A DNA stretch of 31,725 nucleotides from Firmicutes bacterium CAG:95 (GCA_000438155.1 FR902916.1:10649-42373), one strand, 5' to 3'; positions 22,025 through 30,469 are shown, numbered from the stretch's first letter. Numbers and translations: made by a program. Notes: generated from the sequence alone by a model not told the origin.

Positions 22025-22885
22025 CTATTTATCTGCTAAAAGATCCTGATCCCAACCGACCTTGATGAAGTATCCGCCGAAGGTTTCATTGAATACCTTT
22101 TCGGTTGCTTCAGACTGGAAAGCCTTTACGACCTTTCTATAGGCATCCAGTTTGGCCTGATCCTGAAGATCTGCGGTACGTGCTGCAATGAGATTCCAGT
22201 AAGCTTCTTCATCTAACACACTGTCTTTGTAAATAGCTTCTTCCGTCTTAAGACCAAAATCAAGTGCATAGTTTCCGTTCACAATCGCTGCCGTCACATC
22301 ATCCAGCACGGAAGGAATGGTGTTTGCCTTCAGTTCCTTAATTTCAAAATTGACCTTGTAGCTTTCGATGTCATCTACCGTCGGGTTAAAGCCTGCATCG
22401 CTCTTTAAGGTAATAATCCCCGCTGCTGCCAGTACCTTGAGCGCACGTCCGCCGTTGGTTACATCATCGGGAATCGCAATCACATCACCGTCTTTAATCC
22501 CGGAAACATCCGATACCTTGTGGGAATACAGGTTCAGCGGAATAATGAAGGTGTATCCGACCGGTTCAATAGCATATCCATACTGCTCCAGCTCTGTATT
22601 GAGGTAAATGTGATGCTGGAACGAATTCAAATCAATTTCTCCGCTGTTTAAGGCATTGTTCGGAGTTACATAATCGGAAAACTGTACGATTTCCAGATTG
22701 ATTCCTTCCTCCTTTAAAGCTTCCTGCGCCGGCTTCCATAAGTCTTCATAAATACTTCCGACAACACCGATCTTTACCGTGGTCGCCTCTGCACTGCTTT
22801 CCGTCTTTGCGGATCCGCATCCGGTAAAGGCAAGTACTGCGGTTGAAAGGGTTAATACAGCTGCTAAAATTCTCTTTAATTTCAT
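22025..22885 (-). CDS. metQ: MetQ/NlpA-family substrate-binding lipoprotein
   Basis: This 286-aa protein has a signal peptide and lipobox LAFTGC (Cys23), then the NlpA/MetQ binding fold. It contains KIGVVGSIYEDLWKPAQEAL, VQFSDYVTPNNALNSGEIDLNSFQHHIYL (key parts YVTPNNAL and DLNSFQH), and IAIPDDVTNGGRALKVL. It presents methionine (or an analogue) to MetI/MetN outside the membrane. It is separated from metI by the dehydrogenase gene, an unusual order. RBS GAAGGAGATTATT. Family members may bind other amino acids, so methionine is inferred. Confidence 0.93.
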   Translation of the reverse strand: MKLKRILAAVLTLSTAVLAFTGCGSAKTESSAEATTVKIGVVGSIYEDLWKPAQEALKEEGINLEIVQFSDYVTPNNALNSGEIDLNSFQHHIYLNTELEQYGYAIEPVGYTFIIPLNLYSHKVSDVSGIKDGDVIAIPDDVTNGGRALKVLAAAGIITLKSDAGFNPTVDDIESYKVNFEIKELKANTIPSVLDDVTAAIVNGNYALDFGLKTEEAIYKDSVLDEEAYWNLIAARTADLQDQAKLDAYRKVVKAFQSEATEKVFNETFGGYFIKVGWDQDLLADK

Positions 22886-22942
22886 AATAATCTCCTTCAG
22901 GCTTTTAATATGCTTTTTTATTGTTTACACACATTTTTAATC

Positions 22943-23902
22943 TCATAAGGTAAGTGATAATTCATAATTTTCTCTCATGGTCTTACAGGATGCAGCAAAC
23001 TGTTTCTTTTCTTCTTCATTCAAGGAAAGTTCAACAATCCCTGCAACGCCGTTCCGGTTTAACACAGCCGGAACACTTGCATAGACATCCGTCTGTCCAT
23101 ATTCACCATTTAAAAGGACGGACACCGGTAATACCCGGTTCTCATCTCCGAAAATGGCCCGTGTCACTTCTGCTATCGTTGCTCCAATTCCGAATTCCGT
23201 AGAACCCTTTCCGCCGAGAATGATCCATCCTCCGGCTTTTCCCGCATCGGCAATTTCCTTTAGGTTTAAGCTGCCGAAGGTTTCCGGTTCTTCCTTCATC
23301 AGTTCGAAAAGCGGCTTTCCTGCGATGCTTACCGTAGACCAGGGAACCATCTGGCTCTCTCCATGCTCACCCAATGCATATGCATAAATGGATTTCTGGT
23401 CAATTCCGGTTTTGTCGGCAAGCGCCCTGCGAAGTCTCGCAGAATCAAGGATTGTGCTGGTCGAAAAGATCTGATTCGCCGGCCAGTCAAGTACATGCTG
23501 CAAATAATGGGTCACCACATCTGCCGGATTGGAAATATTCACAATAATGCCGGTGTAACCCGACATTCGGATGTTCTCCGCAATGTTCTTCACGATTTCT
23601 ATGGTCTGACGCAGGGTATCCATCCGCGTCTGCCCCTTACTCATATCCGGCAGCGGTCCTGCGGCCACAATCAGAAGCTGTGCATCCTTGATGTCGCTGT
23701 AATCTCCTGCGTAAACCAGTGCTCTCTTTGGCAGATACACCGTGGAATCATACAGGTCAAGAGCCTGTGCCTCAGCTTTCTTTTTATCAATATCAATATA
23801 AACGATTTCCTCTGCAAGTCCCTGGGAAAGCAGTGCATACCCTGCATGGGATCCCACATGTCCCGCTCCGATAATCGCGATTTTTCTGGTATGTATTTCC
23901 AT
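22943..23902 (-). CDS. LDH-family 2-hydroxyacid dehydrogenase with altered substrate pocket
   Basis: This 319-aa member of the L-lactate/malate dehydrogenase family has a Rossmann motif GAGHVGSHAGYAL (12-24) and NAD-binding acid D37. Catalytic equivalents are R93 (R109), N125 (N140), D153 (D168), R156 (R171) and H180 in GEHGES (H195). The specificity position 102, Gln for lactate or Arg for malate, is Met87. The Ala-Ala pair near 235-236 is Gly224-Gly225. Both changes enlarge the pocket, so a bulky hydrophobic 2-oxo acid is expected, not pyruvate. It lies inside the met transport operon, 13 bp after metI, RBS AAGGAGGCGTGAAGC. The likely substrate is 4-methylthio-2-oxobutyrate; aromatic or branched oxo acids are alternatives. 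Confidence 0.85.
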   Translation of the reverse strand: MEIHTRKIAIIGAGHVGSHAGYALLSQGLAEEIVYIDIDKKKAEAQALDLYDSTVYLPKRALVYAGDYSDIKDAQLLIVAAGPLPDMSKGQTRMDTLRQTIEIVKNIAENIRMSGYTGIIVNISNPADVVTHYLQHVLDWPANQIFSTSTILDSARLRRALADKTGIDQKSIYAYALGEHGESQMVPWSTVSIAGKPLFELMKEEPETFGSLNLKEIADAGKAGGWIILGGKGSTEFGIGATIAEVTRAIFGDENRVLPVSVLLNGEYGQTDVYASVPAVLNRNGVAGIVELSLNEEEKKQFAASCKTMRENYELSLTL

Positions 23903-23915
23903 GCTTCACGCCTCC

Positions 23916-24596
23916 TTAATGTCTGCTCTTTTTGACAACCAGGTTGCCCAGAAGCTGAATGATGCTGACTAAGATAAATACGGTAATTACCGTTACCCAG
24001 GTTACATCCGTCATGTTCCGGTCGTGTCCGTACCGGATTGCGAAGTCTCCAAGTCCGCCGGATCCGACGGCACCTGCCATGGCGGTTAATCCCACCAGAC
24101 TGATTGCGGTAATTGTGGTTCCTCTTGCGATGGCGGATACGCTCTCCCGTAAGTAAACGCGGAAGATGATTTCAAGCGGTCCGGATCCCATGGAAAGGGC
24201 TGCTTCGATTAATCCATGATCGGTTTCTGCCAGTGCACTTTCCACCTGTCTGGAAAAGAACGGTACGGTTCCCATGATCAACGGAACAATCGCACCCTCC
24301 ACATTGATTGCGGTTCCCATGATGGCTCTTGAAATCGGGATCACCCAGGTTAACAGGATGATAAAGGGAATCGACCGGAAAAAGTTAATCAGCTTATCCA
24401 GAATCTGATACAGCACCTTGTTTTCAAGAATTCCACCCGGTTTGGTTACCGTAATGACAATTCCCAGGAACAGCCCCAGTACAAAGGCAATGATTCCGGA
24501 CCATCCCACCATAATCAGTGTATCTCGGATGGCTTCCAAAAAGTCCGGCAGCTTATCCATCACATTCGGTATGATTCTATTGAAGAACCCGGTCAT
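23916..24596 (-). CDS. metI: Methionine ABC transporter permease MetI
   Basis: This 226-aa permease has about five membrane helices and the MetI signature: ETLIMVGWSG-like start (RDTLIMVGWSGI), FRSIPFIILL, and the EAA loop GLIEAALSMGSGPLEIIFRVYLRES. It forms the membrane channel of MetNIQ. Its start overlaps the end of metN by 20 bp, implying coupling. The next gene is the dehydrogenase, not metQ. Confidence 0.95.
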   Translation of the reverse strand: MTGFFNRIIPNVMDKLPDFLEAIRDTLIMVGWSGIIAFVLGLFLGIVITVTKPGGILENKVLYQILDKLINFFRSIPFIILLTWVIPISRAIMGTAINVEGAIVPLIMGTVPFFSRQVESALAETDHGLIEAALSMGSGPLEIIFRVYLRESVSAIARGTTITAISLVGLTAMAGAVGSGGLGDFAIRYGHDRNMTDVTWVTVITVFILVSIIQLLGNLVVKKSRH

Positions 24597-25623
24597 CCTT
24601 AATCACCTCCACTCCTACATTTTTATCTCTCAGATATTGCAATGCTTCATCTATTCTACTGCTTTCCCCGCTTACAATGGCTACAGTTCCGCCGATCGGT
24701 GCGTTCTGCACAATTTCCACATCGGCAAATACAATATTTAAGATAATTCCAAACTTCTGTGTCACCGTTGAGATCAACGGTTCAGATGTATTTTTCTCTA
24801 CATAGGAAAGCCGGACAATCAGCTCTCCCTTTTTCGTTGCAACAACCGGTGAATCAGCTGCAATCAGCTCTTCAATCTTCTGAAGATTCGATGTCGTTTT
24901 AATAAAGCTTCTGGTTAAAGGCTCCTTCGGGGAAGCAAACACATGGAAGACTTCTCCTTCCTCAACCACATCCCCGTGATCCATGACCGCTACCCGGTTA
25001 CAGATCTCCTTGACCACCGCCATCTCATGTGTAATCACCACAACGGTAATGCCAAGTGTCTGATTAAGCTGCTGCAACAGCTTTAAAATGGATTTGGTTG
25101 TCTGCGGATCAAGTGCCGAGGTTGCCTCATCACAAAGAAGAATGTTCGGGTCATTGGCAAGTGCTCTCGCGATTGCCACTCTCTGCTTCTGTCCTCCGGA
25201 CAGCTGGCTTGGAAAAGCGTTTTCCTTTTCGGAAATTCCGACAAGCTCAAGCAGGTGATGTACCTTTTCCTTGATCTCTTCTTTGGAAAGCCCGCTGCCG
25301 CGCAAGGGATAAGCAACATTCCCAAAGATGGTCCGGGATGGCATCAGATTGAAATGCTGGAAAATCATGCCGATCTTCTTACGTGCCTTGCGGAGCTCTT
25401 TTCCGGACAATGCCGTAATCTCTGCATCGTCCACGAAAACCTTTCCGTCCGTCGGCTTTTCCAGAAGATTGATACATCGGACCAGTGTCGATTTTCCTGC
25501 TCCCGAAAATCCGATAATACCAAAGATATCTCCATCGTTGATGGTAAGGCTTACGTTATTCACTGCATGAACTTCTTTATTGGAATCTGTAAAAGTCTTA
25601 CTGACGTTCTCTAACCGAATCAT
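24577..25623 (-). CDS. metN: Methionine ABC transporter ATPase MetN
   Basis: This 348-aa ATPase has Walker A GFSGAGKST (38-46), Q-loop Q89, signature LSGGQKQR (141-148), Walker B ILLCDEATS (161-169) and switch His199. The C-terminal NIL domain (about 270-348) is the methionine-sensing domain that slows transport when methionine is high; its presence supports the Met assignment. RBS AAGAGAGGTAATGAG. First gene of the operon, behind a weak -35 promoter and a MET-box-like site. Confidence 0.97.
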   Translation of the reverse strand: MIRLENVSKTFTDSNKEVHAVNNVSLTINDGDIFGIIGFSGAGKSTLVRCINLLEKPTDGKVFVDDAEITALSGKELRKARKKIGMIFQHFNLMPSRTIFGNVAYPLRGSGLSKEEIKEKVHHLLELVGISEKENAFPSQLSGGQKQRVAIARALANDPNILLCDEATSALDPQTTKSILKLLQQLNQTLGITVVVITHEMAVVKEICNRVAVMDHGDVVEEGEVFHVFASPKEPLTRSFIKTTSNLQKIEELIAADSPVVATKKGELIVRLSYVEKNTSEPLISTVTQKFGIILNIVFADVEIVQNAPIGGTVAIVSGESSRIDEALQYLRDKNVGVEVIKDDRVLQ

Positions 25624-25654
25624 CTCATTACCTCTCTTTCACGTCACTAAGACT

Positions 25655-25683
25655 ATCATATCTTCTTTCTCCGCGCTAATACG
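25655..25683 (-). promoter_or_regulatory. Candidate promoter of the metN operon
   Basis: TATGAT (complement of 25655-25660) with a poor -35, CGTATT (25678-25683), at 17 bp. The start would be near 25648 and the MET-box-like centre at about -61, the usual position for LysR activation. No riboswitch fits in the 89 bp between the two genes. Confidence 0.5.
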
Positions 25684-25694
25684 GGTAAAATATA

Positions 25695-25723
25695 ACGAGC
25701 TATAGACTGAATCTATAGCTCGT
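25695..25723. promoter_or_regulatory. MET-box-like LysR operator, site 2, within a hairpin
   Basis: TATAGACTGAATCTATA (25701-25717) matches site 1 at 17313-17329 in 16 of 17 bases. It is embedded in a longer palindrome: ACGAGCTATAGA and TCTATAGCTCGT flank 5 bases (12-bp stem). On the minus strand TATATTTTA follows, so the same DNA may end the LysR transcript. The LysR stop codon lies inside (25713-25715). Confidence 0.6.
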
Positions 25724-26639
25724 CAATTCCAAGATACTTTCGTATCTCATCAATATACAGTTTTCCAATGGAGCTTAGTATGGTATTCTGCCTCGTAATA
25801 TAACCGATTTCCATACCACTGTTTTCTTCCACTGAATCCTCCTCAAAGGGAATTGCCAGATAGTCATCGCCATTCAACTCCTCGCAGATGATTCCGGAAC
25901 AAAGCGTGTAACCGTTTAATCCGATCATCAGATTGAGCATCGTTGCCCGGTCATTGGCCTTGATCGTCCGTGTATATTCCTTGGTGCTTAAAATCTCCTC
26001 CGCATAGTAAAAGGAGCTTGCCTCACCCTGTTCAAAGGACAGGCACGGATAATCCTTCAGTTCTTCGAACCGGATGGATTTCTTTTTCGCCAAAGGATGT
26101 CCCGACCAGAGATACACATAGGCCTTACAGTCAATCAGATGATGAAATTCCAGATTATTGCTCTTTAGAATCTTCGTCAATACTGCCCGGTTAAAATCGT
26201 TAAAATAAAGAATTCCAATCTCGCTGCGCATATTCGCCACATCCAGGATTACATCCTTTGTCATGGTTTCCCGGATTGCGAATTCGTATTTCAGTGTATC
26301 AAACTGCTGCACCAGTTCCACAAAAGCTTTGACTGCAAAGGAATAATGCTGTGTGGAAACCCCGAATTTCTTCTTCCGCTTTCCGCTCTTCCCATATTTA
26401 TCAAGCAGCGTTTCATACTGTCCATACACCTCTCTTGCATAGAGAAGAAATTCCGATCCGTCCTGCGTCAGGGAAACACCTCGCCCGCTTCTTACAAAGA
26501 TCGAAATGCCCAGTTCCTTTTCCAGCTCCTGCATGGCGCTTGTGAGCGATGGCTGGGAAATATAAAGCGCTTCGGCGGCCTTGTTTAAGGATCCTGCCTC
26601 TGCAATCGTAATGGCGTAATGCAACTGCTGAAGGGTCAT
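25713..26639 (-). CDS. LysR regulator, MetR/MtaR-like
   Basis: This 308-aa LysR protein has an HTH at 1-60: MTLQQLHYAITIAEAGSLNKA, YISQPSLTSAMQELEKELG, IFVRSGRGVSLTQDG. The effector domain has FGVSTQHYSFAVKAF and MRSEIGILYFNDFN, which I recall as features of streptococcal MtaR/MetR and related sulfur regulators. It lies directly upstream of metN on the same strand, with the MET-box-like palindrome at the junction. It is therefore the best candidate to bind both palindromes. RBS TAAGGAGCAGGCAGACAC. Effector unknown (homocysteine is used by MetR in other groups). Confidence 0.88.
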   Translation of the reverse strand: MTLQQLHYAITIAEAGSLNKAAEALYISQPSLTSAMQELEKELGISIFVRSGRGVSLTQDGSEFLLYAREVYGQYETLLDKYGKSGKRKKKFGVSTQHYSFAVKAFVELVQQFDTLKYEFAIRETMTKDVILDVANMRSEIGILYFNDFNRAVLTKILKSNNLEFHHLIDCKAYVYLWSGHPLAKKKSIRFEELKDYPCLSFEQGEASSFYYAEEILSTKEYTRTIKANDRATMLNLMIGLNGYTLCSGIICEELNGDDYLAIPFEEDSVEENSGMEIGYITRQNTILSSIGKLYIDEIRKYLGIDEL

Positions 26640-26696
26640 GTGTCTGCCTGCTCCTTAAAAAGTTTTCATGTAATACTTCTATACCTGATTTTCTGA

Positions 26697-26939
26697 TCAA
26701 AGCTGATGCTTCAATACCGCGATCACCTTGTCGTAGTTTTCCGGCTGATGAGGAAAGGTACAGTTCGTACATACCTTGATGGTTTTTCCATTCTTTTCCA
26801 GATAGGAAGGATTCCCGGGACATGCCGGCAGCTGATACATCGGACAGTAACAGAACAGACAGTTAAAGTCCGTTAAGCCCTGATGACAAGGGAAATATTT
26901 ACAGTCTTTATTTTCAAAAAAGCGATAGGAATTCTCCAT
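26697..26939 (-). CDS. Cysteine-rich small protein of the cobalamin operon
   Basis: This 80-aa protein has eight Cys in a pattern like CKYFPCH...CLFCYCPMYQ...CPG...CTNCTFPH, likely binding a metal. It matches the cysteine-rich small domain found next to cobalamin biosynthesis genes, sometimes fused to them; its role is not established. It starts 4 bp after the cobB stop, and its Shine-Dalgarno (GGAAGAGG) is formed by the last unit of the 12-bp repeat at the end of cobB. Confidence 0.82.
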   Translation of the reverse strand: MENSYRFFENKDCKYFPCHQGLTDFNCLFCYCPMYQLPACPGNPSYLEKNGKTIKVCTNCTFPHQPENYDKVIAVLKHQL

Positions 26940-26943
26940 AACG

Positions 26944-28434
26944 TTACCTCTTCCTGTCCCGATTCCTGTATTGATTTCTGCTTTGATTTCTGTTCCGAAA
27001 GTCCCGTGCCTTTTCTACAAAATTCTCTGCAAAGTCCGGATTGGACGGATAATACAGATGGGGAAACCCGAGAAACCGGTTCTGTGTTTCGATGACGCAG
27101 GGATAACTCTTTCCGGTCACCGGTTTCACTGCCATGCAATCCTCTCCATTATCCGAGCTGTCATAATAATGGAACTCATGTCCGCGGATCTTCGTTCCTT
27201 CCGGCAGAAATGAAGGCTTTTTTTCCTGCAGCTCGATATACCCAAATCTTACCAGTTTTCCTTTGTTTATGCAAATGCCGGGAAGAACACCTGCCATCCG
27301 GTATTGCTGCCCCTCCTGATCCTCAATCGTTTCATGCAGATACATAAATCCGCCGCACTCTGCCACACAGGGAATGTCCTGTTCCATAGCAGTCCGGATC
27401 TCATTTCTCATTGATCCATTCTGTTCCAGTTCCTGTAAATGAAGCTCCGGATAGCCTCCGCCAAGCAGTATGCCATCGCAGCCTTCCGGCAGCCGGGAAT
27501 CGTGGAGCGGTGAAAAGTAACGAAGCCTTGCTCCCTGTTCTTCCAATAGCCGCAGGTTATCCTCATAATAAAAACAGAAGGCTTCATCCCATGCGACAGC
27601 GATGATCGGAGAGTCAGTGTCTGTGATTCCTTCTACTTCTACCTCCACTTCCATATCATAGGTCGACTCAATTACGGAATCTTTCACGAATTCTGCGGAA
27701 CCATATGAAGAATCTGAATTTCTCTTTGAAGCCTCCGGCAGTTCCACCGCCTCTGCCGCAATCTCCCGGATTTTCTCTATGGAAACGGTCTTCTGCAATT
27801 CTGCTGCAAAATCCCGGATCTGCTCCTGTACCTCTTCCTGCTCCTTAGGAAGCACCAGTCCAAGATGTCTGCTTTTCAGTTCCAGATGCTTCTGATCCGG
27901 AACATAACCTACAGCCGAAACAGAAAGTTCCTTTTCAATCAATGGTTTGATCGTCTGGAAATATGCCCCCGACATCCGGTTTAAAATCACGCCGCGGATC
28001 AGCTTCTCCGTATCATATTGCAGGAATCCGGCAATCAGCGCAAGGACAGATTTTCCCATTCCTTTCGCATCCACCACAAGTACAATCGGTGTCCCGGTCA
28101 CCTTGGCAAGATGATAGGACGAGCCTTCTTCCCGGATGCCGCCAAGTCCGTCATACAATCCCATCACGCCTTCGAGAAGCGCAAGCTCCCCTTCCGTTCT
28201 GCCCGCCTTTAATAAGACACGTGTCTCTTCCTCCCCGGTAAAAAAGGTATCAAGATTCTTAGAAGGTACTCCCAGCACCTCCTTATGAAACATCGGATCA
28301 ATATAGTCCGGCCCGCACTTATAAGAAACAACCGGAATTCCCTGCTCCTTAAGGCTCTGCAACAACGCACAGGTAATGGTTGTTTTGCCGCTTCCGCTTT
28401 TGGGTGCTGCGATCATCACTCGGTCAAGCTTCAT
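26944..28434 (-). CDS. cbiA: Cobyrinate a,c-diamide synthase
   Basis: This 496-aa protein has an N-terminal dethiobiotin synthetase-like ATPase domain (P-loop APKSGSGKTT, 10-19; LLEGVMGLYDG, 87-96) and a C-terminal class I glutamine amidotransferase (GGGYPELH; nucleophile Cys360 in VAECGGFMYL; GHEFHYY, 418-424). It amidates the a and c side chains of cobyrinate using glutamine and ATP. The linker at 233-275 is longer and repetitive (EVEVEVE). The C-terminus carries an odd tail of RNQS/RNQY/RNRD units encoded by a 12-bp tandem repeat. It overlaps the upstream cbiJET stop by 11 bp. Confidence 0.95.
   Translation of the reverse strand: MKLDRVMIAAPKSGSGKTTITCALLQSLKEQGIPVVSYKCGPDYIDPMFHKEVLGVPSKNLDTFFTGEEETRVLLKAGRTEGELALLEGVMGLYDGLGGIREEGSSYHLAKVTGTPIVLVVDAKGMGKSVLALIAGFLQYDTEKLIRGVILNRMSGAYFQTIKPLIEKELSVSAVGYVPDQKHLELKSRHLGLVLPKEQEEVQEQIRDFAAELQKTVSIEKIREIAAEAVELPEASKRNSDSSYGSAEFVKDSVIESTYDMEVEVEVEGITDTDSPIIAVAWDEAFCFYYEDNLRLLEEQGARLRYFSPLHDSRLPEGCDGILLGGGYPELHLQELEQNGSMRNEIRTAMEQDIPCVAECGGFMYLHETIEDQEGQQYRMAGVLPGICINKGKLVRFGYIELQEKKPSFLPEGTKIRGHEFHYYDSSDNGEDCMAVKPVTGKSYPCVIETQNRFLGFPHLYYPSNPDFAENFVEKARDFRNRNQSRNQYRNRDRKR
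26945..26992. repeat. 12-bp tandem repeat, four units
   Basis: Minus-strand units are CAGAAATCAAAG, CAGAAATCAATA, CAGGAATCGGGA and CAGGAAGAGGTA. Each adds four residues (RNQx) to the end of cbiA in frame. The last unit holds the cbiA stop and the ribosome binding site of the next gene. Confidence 0.75.
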
Positions 28435-30469
28435 ACACTTCTCCTTCTTTCCAAAATCGAAACGAACAGATCCACACCGGATTTTCTGCCTGCATCAGGT
28501 GATAGGAACCAACCGGTTTCATGCGGTTTACCTGCACCTGCACGACCTCTTCCTCTGTTACCCGGAACTGTGTCAGGATCTCTTTCAGCTCTGAAATAGT
28601 CTCTAAGCTGATGGCATTTAACACAATCCGCATCTGTGGGTTCTTTGTATAAAGACAATCCAGAATTTCTCTAAGCTGCCCGCTGCTTCCCCCGATAAAT
28701 GCATGGGTCGGGACAGGAAGAGTCTCTAAGGCTTTCGGAGCCTTTCCATTCACCACATGAAGATTGGGAAGTCCGAACTGTTCCTTGTTCCGTCCGATGA
28801 GAAATACGGCTTCTTCCTTCTGCTCAATCGCATAAACCACAATCGAGCCCGAAAGCCCAGCCATTTCCACAGCTACAGAACCGGTTCCGCTTCCTACATC
28901 ATACACCACTGCTCCCTCGGACAGCTGTAGCTTACAAATGCTGATTTCACGGATTTCTGCCTTGGTCATGGGAACCTTATCCCGGATAAATGCCTCATCC
29001 CCGCGGTAAGGCGTTAAGATCGCCTTATCAGGAGCCGGATTGAAAATAAGGCAGGTATATAAGCCCTTCTTGTGACTGCCGAGGCACTCCTGTGGCGTCA
29101 GTGTCCGGATCTCCTGCTCAGGATAGGACAACTGGAATCCTGCCGTTACAACGCAATCCATAAGTCCTTCCCTGATCAGCAGCTCTCCTAATGCCTGCAG
29201 ATCCGAAGCCCCGGACATTAATAGAAACACCTTCTCATTCGCCCGGATTTTTTGTGCAAGATCCGGCACCTCTTTTCCATGCATGCTGACAAGCAGCGCA
29301 TCCTCATAACGCTCTCCGATGCAGGACGCCAGACAGGCAATCGAAGAAATTCCGGGCCGGATCGAAACGTCTGCCTGCAAAACTCCCTTTTCTATTTCGG
29401 TAGTCAGTGCTTCATACATGGCTTTGCAGCCACTGTAAAATCCCGTATCCCCAGAGAAAAGAATCACCACCCGGCACGGATTCCGGTCATATTCCTTCTT
29501 CGAAAGCTCCTTCAGATACGGCAGAATCTGCTTTGCCATATAATACGGTTTCTTCTCGATCCGGGGTTCGTATGGCGCAATCATACGCTCTGCTCCAAGC
29601 AGAACATCCGCATGCTCAATCGCTTCCTTCACTTCTACGGTAAGGCTCTTTAAGCTCCCCATACCGACTCCTGCCAGCGTAATTTCAAAACGGCTTTCTT
29701 TACGAATCGGTTTTCCGCTGAGCTTTTCAAGCTTTGTCACCACTTCTTCAAAGGAATCCCCCTCTTCCTCAGCCATCGTTCCAACCACATAAACCGGGAT
29801 ATTGATACGTTCTGCTGCCTTTAGCTTTTCCAGAAAGCCACCTGTTCTTCCGCTTTGCTTCGTCACAAGACACTGAATGTCATATTGCCGCAGCATGGCT
29901 TCATTCATCTGCTCGGTAAATGGTCCCTGCAGCGCCAGAATCTGCTTTCCGGCAATTCCCTGCTCCATACAAAGCTGAATGCTCTCGATGCCCGGAAGCA
30001 CCCTGACATAGAGACGCTCCTTCAACTTCTCATGCGCGCAGTACCGGAACAGATCCTTGCTTCCTGTCGTAAGAAGAATATTGCCCACGGTCTGGCACAA
30101 AGCTTCCGCACAGGCTTCGTGATCTTCAAAATAGCGGACGCCTTCGATTCTTCCTTCCTCCCGCTCTCTTTTTAACCGCAGATAAGGAATGGACAGATCT
30201 TTCATCGCCGCTTTGATATTCTGCGTTACCACCGTGGCATACGGGTGGGTCGCATCTACCACAGCAAGGAAATTTCCTTTTTCAACAAAATGCCGGATTT
30301 CTTCCTGATCCATTCTGCCCCGGTGGATGCTCACAAGAGGATTCTCCTTTAACACGATTTCTCCATATTCCGTTGCCACACACACGGTATGCGCGATTCC
30401 GGCATCTGTCAGAGCTTCAGATAAGGCTCTTCCCTCCGTTGTCCCTGCAAAGATTAGTATTTCTTTCAA
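28424..30469 (-). CDS. CbiJ-CbiE-CbiT trifunctional fusion (precorrin-6x reductase and precorrin-7/8 methyltransferases)
   Basis: This 681-aa protein holds three complete domains. CbiJ/CobK reductase spans 1 to about 255 (FAGTTEGR 7-14, VDATHPYA 71-78, TTGSKDL 134-140, TKQSGRTGG 203-211). CbiE methyltransferase spans about 262-480 (LAGVGMG, LLGAERM, FSGDTGFYSG, RPGISSI). CbiT spans about 485-681 (GDEAFIRDKVPMTKAEIR and SAM motif VYDVGSGTGSVAVE, 522-535). Together they reduce the ring, methylate C5 and C15 and decarboxylate. The start is TTG at 30469, overlapping cbiH by 53 bp; no ATG gives an intact CbiJ. Ribosome binding site is weak (GGGGG), so coupling to cbiH translation is likely. Confidence 0.95.
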   Translation of the reverse strand: MKEILIFAGTTEGRALSEALTDAGIAHTVCVATEYGEIVLKENPLVSIHRGRMDQEEIRHFVEKGNFLAVVDATHPYATVVTQNIKAAMKDLSIPYLRLKREREEGRIEGVRYFEDHEACAEALCQTVGNILLTTGSKDLFRYCAHEKLKERLYVRVLPGIESIQLCMEQGIAGKQILALQGPFTEQMNEAMLRQYDIQCLVTKQSGRTGGFLEKLKAAERINIPVYVVGTMAEEEGDSFEEVVTKLEKLSGKPIRKESRFEITLAGVGMGSLKSLTVEVKEAIEHADVLLGAERMIAPYEPRIEKKPYYMAKQILPYLKELSKKEYDRNPCRVVILFSGDTGFYSGCKAMYEALTTEIEKGVLQADVSIRPGISSIACLASCIGERYEDALLVSMHGKEVPDLAQKIRANEKVFLLMSGASDLQALGELLIREGLMDCVVTAGFQLSYPEQEIRTLTPQECLGSHKKGLYTCLIFNPAPDKAILTPYRGDEAFIRDKVPMTKAEIREISICKLQLSEGAVVYDVGSGTGSVAVEMAGLSGSIVVYAIEQKEEAVFLIGRNKEQFGLPNLHVVNGKAPKALETLPVPTHAFIGGSSGQLREILDCLYTKNPQMRIVLNAISLETISELKEILTQFRVTEEEVVQVQVNRMKPVGSYHLMQAENPVWICSFRFWKEGEVYEA

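Noticed and set aside
25624..25712. SAM riboswitch upstream of metN
   Set aside because: Only 89 bp between genes and no S-box motifs; likewise none seen at 17146-17382.
25695..25723. Palindrome as only a LysR-gene terminator
   Set aside because: A terminator role is possible, but a near-identical 17-mer occurs at 17313-17329 with the same promoter spacing and no gene end, so an operator is the better single explanation.
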